Program-made: the position numbers and the translations under genes | Notes under the pieces: generated by a model | Told to the model about the DNA's origin: nothing | Seen by the model: only the letters and a program-made list of their open reading frames with translations | Databases searched by the model: none | Part shown: in pieces, positions 9,777 to 16,584 of the stretch | Numbering within the stretch: the first letter of the stretch is position 1 | How the letters are laid out: every line of letters starts with the position of its first letter | DNA from: Polyangiaceae bacterium | GTDB lineage: Bacteria; Myxococcota_A; Polyangia; Polyangiales; Polyangiaceae | Reading direction: 5' to 3' | NCBI GenBank assembly: GCA_020849655.1 | Contig: JADLFU010000091.1 | Coordinates: 51,692-115,691, forward strand | DNA length: 64,000 nucleotides

Positions 9777-11050
9777 CCCGTACGCTGGGTGTGTTCCTCG
9801 GGGGTGTGGACGTGGGGCGGCTCAGCCGTCGGGAGCCGCGAGGCGCTGAGTTTCGCCTCGGCGCCGCGTACAAGCGGCTGCCCCGGCGCCCGGTGCTCGG
9901 GCAGCGCTTCGAGGACGATCTCGACCAGGTGTCGCGGGGCAAGCGCGGCGCGCTCCCGCCCTTCTTCGCGAACCTGCTGCCCGAAGGGCCGCTGCGCGCG
10001 CTGCTCGAGGCGCGCCTGTCGCTCACCCGGGCGGACGATTTCGCGCTCCTCGACGCGGTCGGGACGGACCTGCCGGGCGCGCTCACGCTGCGCTTCGTCG
10101 ACGACGGCCCGGAGGAGCCCGCCGCGCCGGTCGACGGGCTGGCGGAGCCGCTCCTTCCAGCGTCGCCGCGGGGCGCGGACGAGGGGCTCCGGTTCTCGCT
10201 CGCGGGCGTGCAGCTGAAGTTCTCGATGCTGCGCGACGGCGTCCGCTTGACCCTCCCTGCGCGCGACGAGGCCGGCCGGTGGATAGTGAAGGTCGGGTCT
10301 GCCCAGTGGCCAGGCCTGTGCGAGAACGAGTACTCGATGATGGAGTGGGCGCGCGCGTGCGGGCTCGACGTGCCCGAGTGTCGCCTCCACTCCATCCGCG
10401 ACGTCGCGGGCCTGCCGGCGGCGTGCCTCGCGGGAGGCGAGCTCGTCCTCGCGGTCCGCCGCTTCGACCGTGTCGACGGGGGCCGGGTGCACCAGGAGGA
10501 CTTCGCGCAGGCGGTCGGCCTCGCGCCCGAGCACAAGTACGACCACCTCAGCTACGCGGACATCGCGAGGCTGAGCGTCGCCTTCACGGACTCGGACGCG
10601 GCCTTCGACGAGGTCGTGCGGCGGGTGGCGTTCGTCGTCGCCAGCGGCAACAACGACGCGCACATGAAGAACTGGTCGCTCGTCTACCCTGACGGCGTGT
10701 CAGCCCGGCTCGCGCCGCTCTACGACCAGGTGAGCACGGTGGCCTGGCCGGCGCTCGACCGCCGCCTCGCCCTCGCGCTCGCGCACAAGAAGCGCTTCGC
10801 CGAGGTGGGCGAGGAGGAGTTTCGGGCGCTCGCCGTTCACTGTGAACAGTCGCCCGACCGCGCAGCGCGCGTGCTCGCGGAGGCGCTCGTGAGCTTCCGC
10901 GAGGCGTTCGAGACCTGCTCGCGCGATCTGCCGCTGCCGGAGGATCACCGCCGCGCGCTCCGGGAGCACTGGGCCTCCGTCCCGCTGCTTCGCGCGCACG
11001 GCTACGCGCCGTCGGGCGCTCGCGCGACCGGGCGACGACGGCGCCGGTGA
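9773..11050 (+). CDS. HipA-family serine/threonine kinase
   Basis: HipA kinases phosphorylate targets such as glutamyl-tRNA synthetase and cause growth arrest; they are normally held in check by HipB. This 425-residue protein has both parts of the family: an N-terminal HipA_N region (residues 1-110) and a kinase core. Visible motifs are SLAGVQLKFSM (142-152, the nucleotide-binding loop), RRFDR (229-233), the catalytic loop GNNDAHMKN with Asp295 and Asn300, and PLYDQV with the metal-binding Asp318. All key residues are intact. No HipB-like helix-turn-helix gene precedes it; the coupled upstream gene is DUF262. The end of the protein is Arg-rich. Confidence 0.9.
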   Translation: MTRTLGVFLGGVDVGRLSRREPRGAEFRLGAAYKRLPRRPVLGQRFEDDLDQVSRGKRGALPPFFANLLPEGPLRALLEARLSLTRADDFALLDAVGTDLPGALTLRFVDDGPEEPAAPVDGLAEPLLPASPRGADEGLRFSLAGVQLKFSMLRDGVRLTLPARDEAGRWIVKVGSAQWPGLCENEYSMMEWARACGLDVPECRLHSIRDVAGLPAACLAGGELVLAVRRFDRVDGGRVHQEDFAQAVGLAPEHKYDHLSYADIARLSVAFTDSDAAFDEVVRRVAFVVASGNNDAHMKNWSLVYPDGVSARLAPLYDQVSTVAWPALDRRLALALAHKKRFAEVGEEEFRALAVHCEQSPDRAARVLAEALVSFREAFETCSRDLPLPEDHRRALREHWASVPLLRAHGYAPSGARATGRRRRR

Positions 11051-11095
11051 CCGGGCCGGGCTTGCGGGCTCGCGGCCCGTCGTTACCGATGTGCG

Positions 11096-11773
11096 GTGCT
11101 GCCGCTCTCCGCGCCCGCCGTCCGTGCGCGCCCCCTCGTCACGTGGGGCCTGCTCGCCGCCAACGTGCTCGCCTACTCCTCGAGCGCGGGCGCGGCGCAG
11201 GCGTGGGGGTTCGTGCCGGCGAGGTTCGTCGCGGAGCCGCTCGCCGCGCTGCCGACGATCTTCACCTCGATGTTCCTGCACGGCGGCCTGTTGCACCTGC
11301 TCGGCAACCTGTGGTTCCTGTACCTGTTCGGCGGCGCCGTCGAGGCGGCGCTCGGCCGCGCGCGCTTCCTCGCCTTCTACCTCTCGGCGGGCCTGGTCGC
11401 GGCGCTCGCGCAGCTCGTCAGCGATCCGTCGTCGGCGGTGCCGATGATCGGCGCGTCGGGCGCGATCGCGGGGGTGCTCGGCGGCTTCGCGCTCAGGTAC
11501 CCGCGCGCGCCGGTCGCGATCATCACGCCGCTCCTGTTCTCGATCGAGCTGCCGGCCTTCGTGGTGGTCGGCGGGTGGTTCGCGATCCAGGTGCTGCTCG
11601 GGATCTCGTCGCTCGGCGAGCAGGCGGGCGTCGCGTTCTTCGCGCACGTCGGCGGGCTCGTGGCGGGCGTCGCGATGATGGCGCTCACGCCGCGCGAGCG
11701 ACCGCGCGCCGTCTACGTGCTGCGGGGCACGCTCGACGACTGGACGCCGCCGTCACGCCGCGCGCCCCGCTGA
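11096..11773 (+). CDS. Rhomboid family intramembrane serine protease
   Basis: Rhomboids cleave transmembrane segments inside the lipid bilayer. This 225-residue protein has six hydrophobic helices. The HGGLLHLLGNLWFLY block contains the conserved His/Asn residues, the catalytic Ser sits in GASGAIAGVLGG, and the partner His is in AHVGG near residue 183. All catalytic positions are present, so the enzyme should be active. A short polar tail extends past the last helix. The GTG at 11096 puts the first helix directly after a short basic leader. Substrates are not suggested by context. Confidence 0.9.
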   Translation: MLPLSAPAVRARPLVTWGLLAANVLAYSSSAGAAQAWGFVPARFVAEPLAALPTIFTSMFLHGGLLHLLGNLWFLYLFGGAVEAALGRARFLAFYLSAGLVAALAQLVSDPSSAVPMIGASGAIAGVLGGFALRYPRAPVAIITPLLFSIELPAFVVVGGWFAIQVLLGISSLGEQAGVAFFAHVGGLVAGVAMMALTPRERPRAVYVLRGTLDDWTPPSRRAPR

Positions 11774-11815
11774 GCGCCGTCGCGCCGCGGGGGCCGTGGT
11801 ACGTGCGCGCGCACG

Positions 11816-13030
11816 ATGACCCAGGTCGCCCCCGCACGTCACCTCGGCGCCGTCCGCTACGAGATCCGCGGCCCGCTGGCCCGCCGCGCGCTCGAGCTCG
11901 AGAAGCAAGGCTACGAGATCATCAAGCTCAACATCGGCAACCCGGCCGCGTTCGGGTTCCGCACGCCGGAGTCGATGCGCCTCGCGCTCATCGAGAACCT
12001 CGCGCAGTCGGAGGGCTACTGCCACCAGAAGGGCATCTTCCCCGCCCGCGAGGCCGTGGTGATGGAGACGCAGAGCAAGGGCATCCGCGGCGTGACGGCG
12101 GAGGACGTGTTCCTCGGCAACGGCGTGAGCGAGCTCATCCTGATGACCATGGAGGCGCTGCTCGAGCCGGGCGACGAGGTGCTCCTGCCCGCGCCCGACT
12201 ACCCGCTCTGGACGGCCGCGGTGGTCATCACCGGCGCCACGCCCGTCTACTACTCGTGCCGCCCCGACGCCGCGTGCGTGCCGGATCCCGACGAGCTCGC
12301 GCTGCTCGTCACGCCGCGGACGAAGGCGATCGTGCTCATCAACCCGAACAACCCGACGGGCGCCGTCTACCCGCGGGAGGTGCTCTCCCGCATCGTGAAG
12401 ATCGCCGAGCGCCACGATCTCGTGCTGTTCTCCGACGAGATCTACGATCGCATCCTGTACGACGGCGCCGAGCACGTGCCGGTCGCGACGCTGTGTGAGG
12501 GCGCGCTCTGCGCGACGTTCGGCGGCCTGTCGAAGGTCTACCGCGCGTGCGGGTTCCGCACGGGCTGGGTGTTCTTCAGCGGCAAGAAGCAGCGCGCGGA
12601 GCGCTACCTCGCGACCCTCGAGCTGCTCGCCAGCCTCCGCCTGTGCGCGAACGTGCCGGGCCAGTGGGCGGTGCAGACGGCGCTCGGCGGCGTGCAGAGC
12701 ATCCACGAGCTCACCTCCGACACGGGCCGCCTCGGCAGGCAGCGACGCGCCGTGCTCCAGGGCGTCGCGCGCTCGCCGTACCTCCGGATCGTCCCGCCGC
12801 GAGGCGCCCTCTACGGGTTCGTCGGCGTGGACACCGACAAGGTGCGCGGGTTCGACGACGCGGCGTTCGCGATGGCGCTGCTCGAGGAGCAGCGCGTCCT
12901 CGTCGTGCCGGGATCGAGCTTCAACGTCCCGTACCGTGACCACTTTCGCGTGACCTTCCTGCCCGACGAAGAGACGCTGCGTGAGGTCTTCCGTCGCGTC
13001 GACGCGCTCCTCGACAAGCTCGCGCGCTGA
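11816..13030 (+). CDS. alaA: AlaA-type PLP-dependent aminotransferase
   Basis: This 404-residue fold-type I aminotransferase most resembles AlaA, which interconverts pyruvate/glutamate and alanine/2-oxoglutarate. Features are GNPAAFGF near residue 41, SEGYCHQKGI, the NPNNPTGAVY block, SDEIYDRI, and the PLP-binding Lys in GGLSKVYRACGFRTGW. The C-terminal Arg that binds the substrate carboxylate is in FRVTFLP. Length and motif order fit the family. It is an isolated gene on the plus strand, with 45 bp before the next gene. Related aspartate/tyrosine transaminases are possible alternatives, so substrate preference is inferred. Confidence 0.85.
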   Translation: MTQVAPARHLGAVRYEIRGPLARRALELEKQGYEIIKLNIGNPAAFGFRTPESMRLALIENLAQSEGYCHQKGIFPAREAVVMETQSKGIRGVTAEDVFLGNGVSELILMTMEALLEPGDEVLLPAPDYPLWTAAVVITGATPVYYSCRPDAACVPDPDELALLVTPRTKAIVLINPNNPTGAVYPREVLSRIVKIAERHDLVLFSDEIYDRILYDGAEHVPVATLCEGALCATFGGLSKVYRACGFRTGWVFFSGKKQRAERYLATLELLASLRLCANVPGQWAVQTALGGVQSIHELTSDTGRLGRQRRAVLQGVARSPYLRIVPPRGALYGFVGVDTDKVRGFDDAAFAMALLEEQRVLVVPGSSFNVPYRDHFRVTFLPDEETLREVFRRVDALLDKLAR

Positions 13031-13050
13031 CCGGCGCTTGCGCTCGCCGG
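13031..13050 (+). other. GC-rich hairpin after alaA
   Basis: Immediately after the alaA stop there is a perfect 6-bp inverted repeat (CCGGCG/CGCCGG) around an 8-nt loop. There is no T-run, so intrinsic termination is uncertain; it may only pause polymerase or protect the mRNA 3' end. Confidence 0.35.
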
Positions 13051-13075
13051 GCGGGGGTGGTGAGGTGACGCCTCG

Positions 13076-14257
13076 ATGAGCCAGGCCGTCGACGCGGTCG
13101 TCCGCGAGCTGCTCGGCCCGCTGCTCTGCGCGCAGTCCTCGGGCGCGCGCTGGCGGCTCCTGTCGTGGGACGTGGATCAGGGCATCACGCTCACGCTCTC
13201 GCGGGGCGAGCGGCTCCTGTTCGTCGAGCTGTCGCCGCGCGACGACGCGGGCCCGGCGTTCGCGCGCACGCGCCGGTTCAACCTCACGGCGCGGCCCGCG
13301 TTCACGGGCGGCGCGCCGCTGTCGCCGGAGGAGCGCGCCGTCGTCACGCAGCTCGCGCAGCTCGTCGCCGCGCGCGAGGGCGCGCTCCCGGTCGTCGCCC
13401 GGCCCGCGGCCACGCGGCAGAGCCTCGTGCGGGAGATAGAGGTCGACCGCGTCCTCGTCGCCGAGGGGGCGGGGCACTACTACATCAACCCGTACGTCGG
13501 CTGCATGATCGGGTGTGAGTTTTGTTGGGCGGCGACGAACGCGGATCTCTCGAGGGCCCTGGAGGGGCTGCCCGAGCTCGCCTGGGGCCGCTGGGTCGAC
13601 GTGAAGGTGAACGCGCCCGAGGTGCTGCGGCGGGAGCTGGCCGCGCACGAGCCGGGCGTCGTGCGTATGAGCCCCGTCGTCACGGATCCGTACCAGCCGC
13701 TCGAGCGCAAGTACCGTGTGACCCGTGGGTGCGTGCGCGAGCTCGGCGACGCGGGGTTCTCCCCCGCCATCCTCACGCGCGAGGCGCGCGTGCTGGAGGA
13801 CGCGCCGCTCCTGGCGCGCTGCCCGGGCGCCGCGGTGGGCCTCTCCATCCCCACGGACGACGACGCCGTTCGCGAGGCGTTCGAGCCCGCGGCCTCTCCG
13901 ATCGAGGAGCGCCTCGGGGCGCTGCGCGGCCTCGCCGCCGCGGGGCTGCGCACGTTCGTGATCGTGCAGCCGGTGCTGCCGATGAACCCCGCGCGCCTCG
14001 TCGAGCAGATCGCGCCGTACGTCCGCGCGGTGCGGATCGACCGCATGCACGCGCGCGCGCGCTCGCGTCACCTGTACGAGCGCGCGGGCCGGCTGGACGC
14101 GATGAGCGACGAGTTCGCCGCCGCGACCGAGGCGGCGCTCCGCGACGGTTTTCGGGCGAAGGGTGTCGCGGTGGACGAGCTCGACGATCTCGCCGCGGCG
14201 CTCGCGGCCGGCGACGCCGCGCCCGCGGCGCGCGGGTCCACCTCGCGCGACGGTTGA
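13076..14257 (+). CDS. Radical SAM protein, SplB-like family
   Basis: This 393-residue enzyme has a radical SAM centre with the cysteine pattern CMIGCEFC (Cx3Cx2C), preceded by HYYINPYVG. This context is typical of the spore-photoproduct-lyase-like family, whose uncharacterised members are widespread in non-sporulating bacteria. A 120-residue N-terminal part precedes the barrel; it has a hydrophobic-charged pattern with no motif I can name. The strands after the cluster (VVRMSPVVTDPYQPLE, then LSIPTDD) follow the TIM-barrel order. An Ala-rich tail closes the protein. The partner gene starting 36 bp downstream is also unassigned. A thymine-dimer repair role is not established; product and substrate are unknown. 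Confidence 0.85.
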   Translation: MSQAVDAVVRELLGPLLCAQSSGARWRLLSWDVDQGITLTLSRGERLLFVELSPRDDAGPAFARTRRFNLTARPAFTGGAPLSPEERAVVTQLAQLVAAREGALPVVARPAATRQSLVREIEVDRVLVAEGAGHYYINPYVGCMIGCEFCWAATNADLSRALEGLPELAWGRWVDVKVNAPEVLRRELAAHEPGVVRMSPVVTDPYQPLERKYRVTRGCVRELGDAGFSPAILTREARVLEDAPLLARCPGAAVGLSIPTDDDAVREAFEPAASPIEERLGALRGLAAAGLRTFVIVQPVLPMNPARLVEQIAPYVRAVRIDRMHARARSRHLYERAGRLDAMSDEFAAATEAALRDGFRAKGVAVDELDDLAAALAAGDAAPAARGSTSRDG

Positions 14258-14293
14258 GCATTGACCTGCGGCGCGGCCCACCCCCAGGCTAGA

Positions 14294-15190
14294 GTGAGGC
14301 GCTTGCTGCTCGCCCCCCTCGCCGCGCTGCTCGACGATCTCGCCCAGCTCGACGGCGTCGAGGCGCGATGGCGGGCGGTCGACGCGCCGATCGCGGAGGC
14401 GTTCGAGTCCGACCAGTGGCGCGAGTCCAACGTGCTCGAGCCGTCGATCACGGGCGACGCGCGCGGCGTACGCGGGTACCGCTTCTCGTACGGCTTCCCG
14501 AGGTATCGCGCGGATCCCGCGCGCAGCCAGCGGTTCGCGGTGGGCGTCGCGCGCGTCGTCGGAGGGGAGGCGCAGGACGCCGCTCGACGCGTCGCGCGCG
14601 CCGCCGCGGCCCCGTGCGTGGAGCAGCCGATCGTCGGCTTCTCCCACGACACGGACGGTGCTCCGGTCCTCAAGCTGTACCTGCTCTTCGGGGACGGCCA
14701 TGACTCCGCCGCGCGCCGCCTGGCGGCGAGCGTCCTCGGCTCGGAGCGCGCCGTCGCGGCCGTGGAGGGCGGGCTGCACCTGCTCGGCCTCGACGTCGGC
14801 GCCGGGGGACTGCGCCGCGCCAAGCTCTACGGGCTGCACCGGGCGCTGCCGTGGGCCGAGGTGGCGTCCCGGCTCGGGCTCGACGCGAGCGCGCTGCCGG
14901 TCGAGACCGTGCACGACGCGCTGCTCATCCACGAGGTGCGGTCGCCCGAGGACCTCACGTCGACGCCGCGGGCCGTCGATCTCCCTCTCCGCGCCCAGCG
15001 CGCGACGTTCGCCGAGCTCGCGCCGCACCTCGCCAGGATCCACCCGGGCGCCGTCGAGCGGTACCAGGAGCTCGCGGTGCGGCACCCGCTCCGCATGCGA
15101 CGCGTGTCGATCGGCGCCCACGCGAGCCCGAAGCTCAACCTGTACTACGAGCTCGACGCCGCGCGCGCCCGTCGCCCGGCCGGCGCCTGA
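14294..15190 (+). CDS. Unassigned cytosolic protein with three K-L-Y-type strands
   Basis: I do not recognise this 298-residue protein. There is no signal peptide or membrane segment. Three beta-strand-like pieces share a Lys-Leu-aromatic pattern: KLYLLF (127-132), KLYGL (177-181) and KLNLYYE (280-286). Spaced Lys/Tyr strands of this sort occur in ABBA-barrel prenyltransferases, but the resemblance is too thin to assign the family. It follows the SplB-like radical SAM gene by 36 bp, so the two may work in one pathway. I prefer the GTG at 14294; an in-frame TTG at 14261 would add 11 residues and sits almost against the upstream stop. Confidence 0.7.
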   Translation: MRRLLLAPLAALLDDLAQLDGVEARWRAVDAPIAEAFESDQWRESNVLEPSITGDARGVRGYRFSYGFPRYRADPARSQRFAVGVARVVGGEAQDAARRVARAAAAPCVEQPIVGFSHDTDGAPVLKLYLLFGDGHDSAARRLAASVLGSERAVAAVEGGLHLLGLDVGAGGLRRAKLYGLHRALPWAEVASRLGLDASALPVETVHDALLIHEVRSPEDLTSTPRAVDLPLRAQRATFAELAPHLARIHPGAVERYQELAVRHPLRMRRVSIGAHASPKLNLYYELDAARARRPAGA

Positions 15191-15200
15191 CGCCCGCGCG

Positions 15201-15229
15201 GGAGACGAGCGGTCGGGAGGGCCGTCTCC
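15201..15229. other. Inverted repeat between two operons
   Basis: A perfect 7-bp repeat (GGAGACG/CGTCTCC) with a 15-nt loop lies 10 bp after the stop of the unassigned gene and just before the Fur-like box. It may mark the end of the upstream transcript. No T-run follows. Confidence 0.35.
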
Positions 15230-15234
15230 AAAGA

Positions 15235-15253
15235 GCTAATGAAAAGCATTTTC
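15235..15253. promoter_or_regulatory. Fur-box-like operator upstream of the hmuY-type gene
   Basis: The 19-mer GCTAATGAAAAGCATTTTC matches the classical Fur consensus GATAATGATAATCATTATC at 15 of 19 positions. Its core TGAAAA-GCA-TTTTCA (15240-15254) is a perfect inverted repeat. It is a conspicuous AT-rich island in GC-rich DNA and lies 100 bp upstream of the HmuY-type start. A weak promoter may overlap it (TTTTCA at 15249-15254, then TATCCC 17 bp later). Fur with Fe(II) would repress the two-gene unit when iron is plentiful. The site is seen in the sequence; binding is inferred. Confidence 0.65.
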
Positions 15254-15352
15254 AAGAGGGCAAAGTGATGCTATCCCTGCCGACAGACTGGCGAGTCGCG
15301 CGGGCGCGTGGTCGGCGCGCTCGCCAGGCGGACGACAACAGAGGAGACGAGG

Positions 15353-16579
15353 ATGACGGCAGGACTTCGGCGCGGCTGCGCTGTGTGCACACTCATTGTG
15401 GCCGGCGCGCTGTCGGCGGCGTGCGGTGGTGGTGATGGCGAGGCCGCTGGGGCCGCAGGCGCTGCGGGGGCCGCGACGGGCGCCGCGGGCGCGGCAGGCG
15501 TGGCGGGCGCGGCCGGGGGAAGCGGCGGCGCGAGCGGAGGGACCGCCTTCTCCTCGACCCCGCTCGTCCACACCGCGACGCTCGGCGCGGGCGCGGGCAA
15601 GGCCTGCTACAGCCTGCGCGAGGCGAGCGAGGTGCCGTGCGATCCGGCGGGGACTGGCTGGGACTGGATGGTCGAGGTGCAGGGCAAGACCTGGGCGATC
15701 TGGACCAACGGAGGCGTGTACGGCGCCGGCGACGGGGCCGCCTTCGGGCCGATGGACGAGGCCGCGGCCGCGGCGATGGCCGGGGCCGACGACATCCCCG
15801 GACTGTTCCAGGACGAGCGGGGCGGGGCGTTCCTCGACGCCCGCTGGTACGCCTACGACGCGCAGGGCACCCACGACGTGTCCGCCAACTATCGCGTCTA
15901 CGTCGTCGACACGGGCGCGGCGCGCTACCGCGTGCAGCTCCTCTCCTACTACGGCGCGGACGGATCGAGCGGCCTGCTCCGGCTCCGTTACGGCCTCGTG
16001 GGGAGCGATGAGGTGAGATCGCTGGAGGTCGACGCGCGCGCGGGCGGCTTCGGCGCGCCGCTGGATGATCCAAAGAATCGTTACACATATCTCGACCTCG
16101 ACACCGGCGAGGTGCTGGCGCTCACCGACGCCGGGGCGAGATCGAGCGACAAGGCGTGGGATCTCGGGTTCAAGCGCTTCAACGTGATCTCGAACGGCGG
16201 CGTCTCGGGGACCGGGGAGGTCAAGACCGCGATCGCGGCCAGGCAGGACCACCTCTACGACGCGTCGGGCAAGCCCGTGGCCGCGGCCTTCGCGGCGCTC
16301 ACGCAGGCCGACGCGGACGCCGCCTTCGCCTCCGTCGCCAGCGCCGACGGCCTGTCCTTCAAGGCTGACGCGGCGAGGCCGTACATCATCAACGACGGCG
16401 GCGCGCAGTCGTGGTTTCAGTTCGAGATCAAGGCCGGGGCGCCCTCCTTCTTTGCCAATCCGAGCGTCTGGTGGGCCATCCGCGGCGCGCGCCGCGACGC
16501 CTTCGCCAAGCTCCACGTGACGGCGCTCGACGGGGCCACACACTCGTACACGGTGGAGATGTTCGTGGAGCGGAGGTAG
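15353..16579 (+). CDS. HmuY-family lipoprotein with two HmuY-like domains
   Basis: HmuY is a surface haem-binding lipoprotein. This 408-residue product starts with a signal peptide ending in the lipobox LSAAC (Cys24), then a 40-residue Gly/Ala linker. Two related halves follow. The second has the clearest family pattern, YLDLDTGEVL followed by DKAWDLGFKRFNVISNGG. The first carries a shorter version around WMVEVQGKTWAIWTNGG. The ATG at 15353 follows a strong GAGG/GGAG ribosome site and a Fur-like box lies upstream, both supporting iron regulation. No TonB-dependent receptor is adjacent, unlike classical hmu loci. The multiheme cytochrome gene starts 5 bp after the stop, so they form one unit. 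Bound ligand is inferred. Confidence 0.8.
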   Translation: MTAGLRRGCAVCTLIVAGALSAACGGGDGEAAGAAGAAGAATGAAGAAGVAGAAGGSGGASGGTAFSSTPLVHTATLGAGAGKACYSLREASEVPCDPAGTGWDWMVEVQGKTWAIWTNGGVYGAGDGAAFGPMDEAAAAAMAGADDIPGLFQDERGGAFLDARWYAYDAQGTHDVSANYRVYVVDTGAARYRVQLLSYYGADGSSGLLRLRYGLVGSDEVRSLEVDARAGGFGAPLDDPKNRYTYLDLDTGEVLALTDAGARSSDKAWDLGFKRFNVISNGGVSGTGEVKTAIAARQDHLYDASGKPVAAAFAALTQADADAAFASVASADGLSFKADAARPYIINDGGAQSWFQFEIKAGAPSFFANPSVWWAIRGARRDAFAKLHVTALDGATHSYTVEMFVERR

Positions 16580-16584
16580 CGCGG

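Noticed and set aside
13031..13050. Intrinsic terminator after alaA
   Set aside because: The hairpin is short and GC-rich and lacks a following T-run, so it is listed only as a structure of uncertain role.
11753..15121. A 1122-residue open frame on the minus strand
   Set aside because: It lies opposite three recognisable plus-strand genes (aminotransferase, radical SAM, unassigned protein). Its composition is low-complexity Arg/Ala/Glu, the usual shadow of high-GC codon bias.
14294..15190. Assignment as an ABBA-type prenyltransferase
   Set aside because: Only the recurring Lys-Leu-Tyr strands support it. No polyprenyl-diphosphate motif can be shown from sequence alone, so I left it unassigned.
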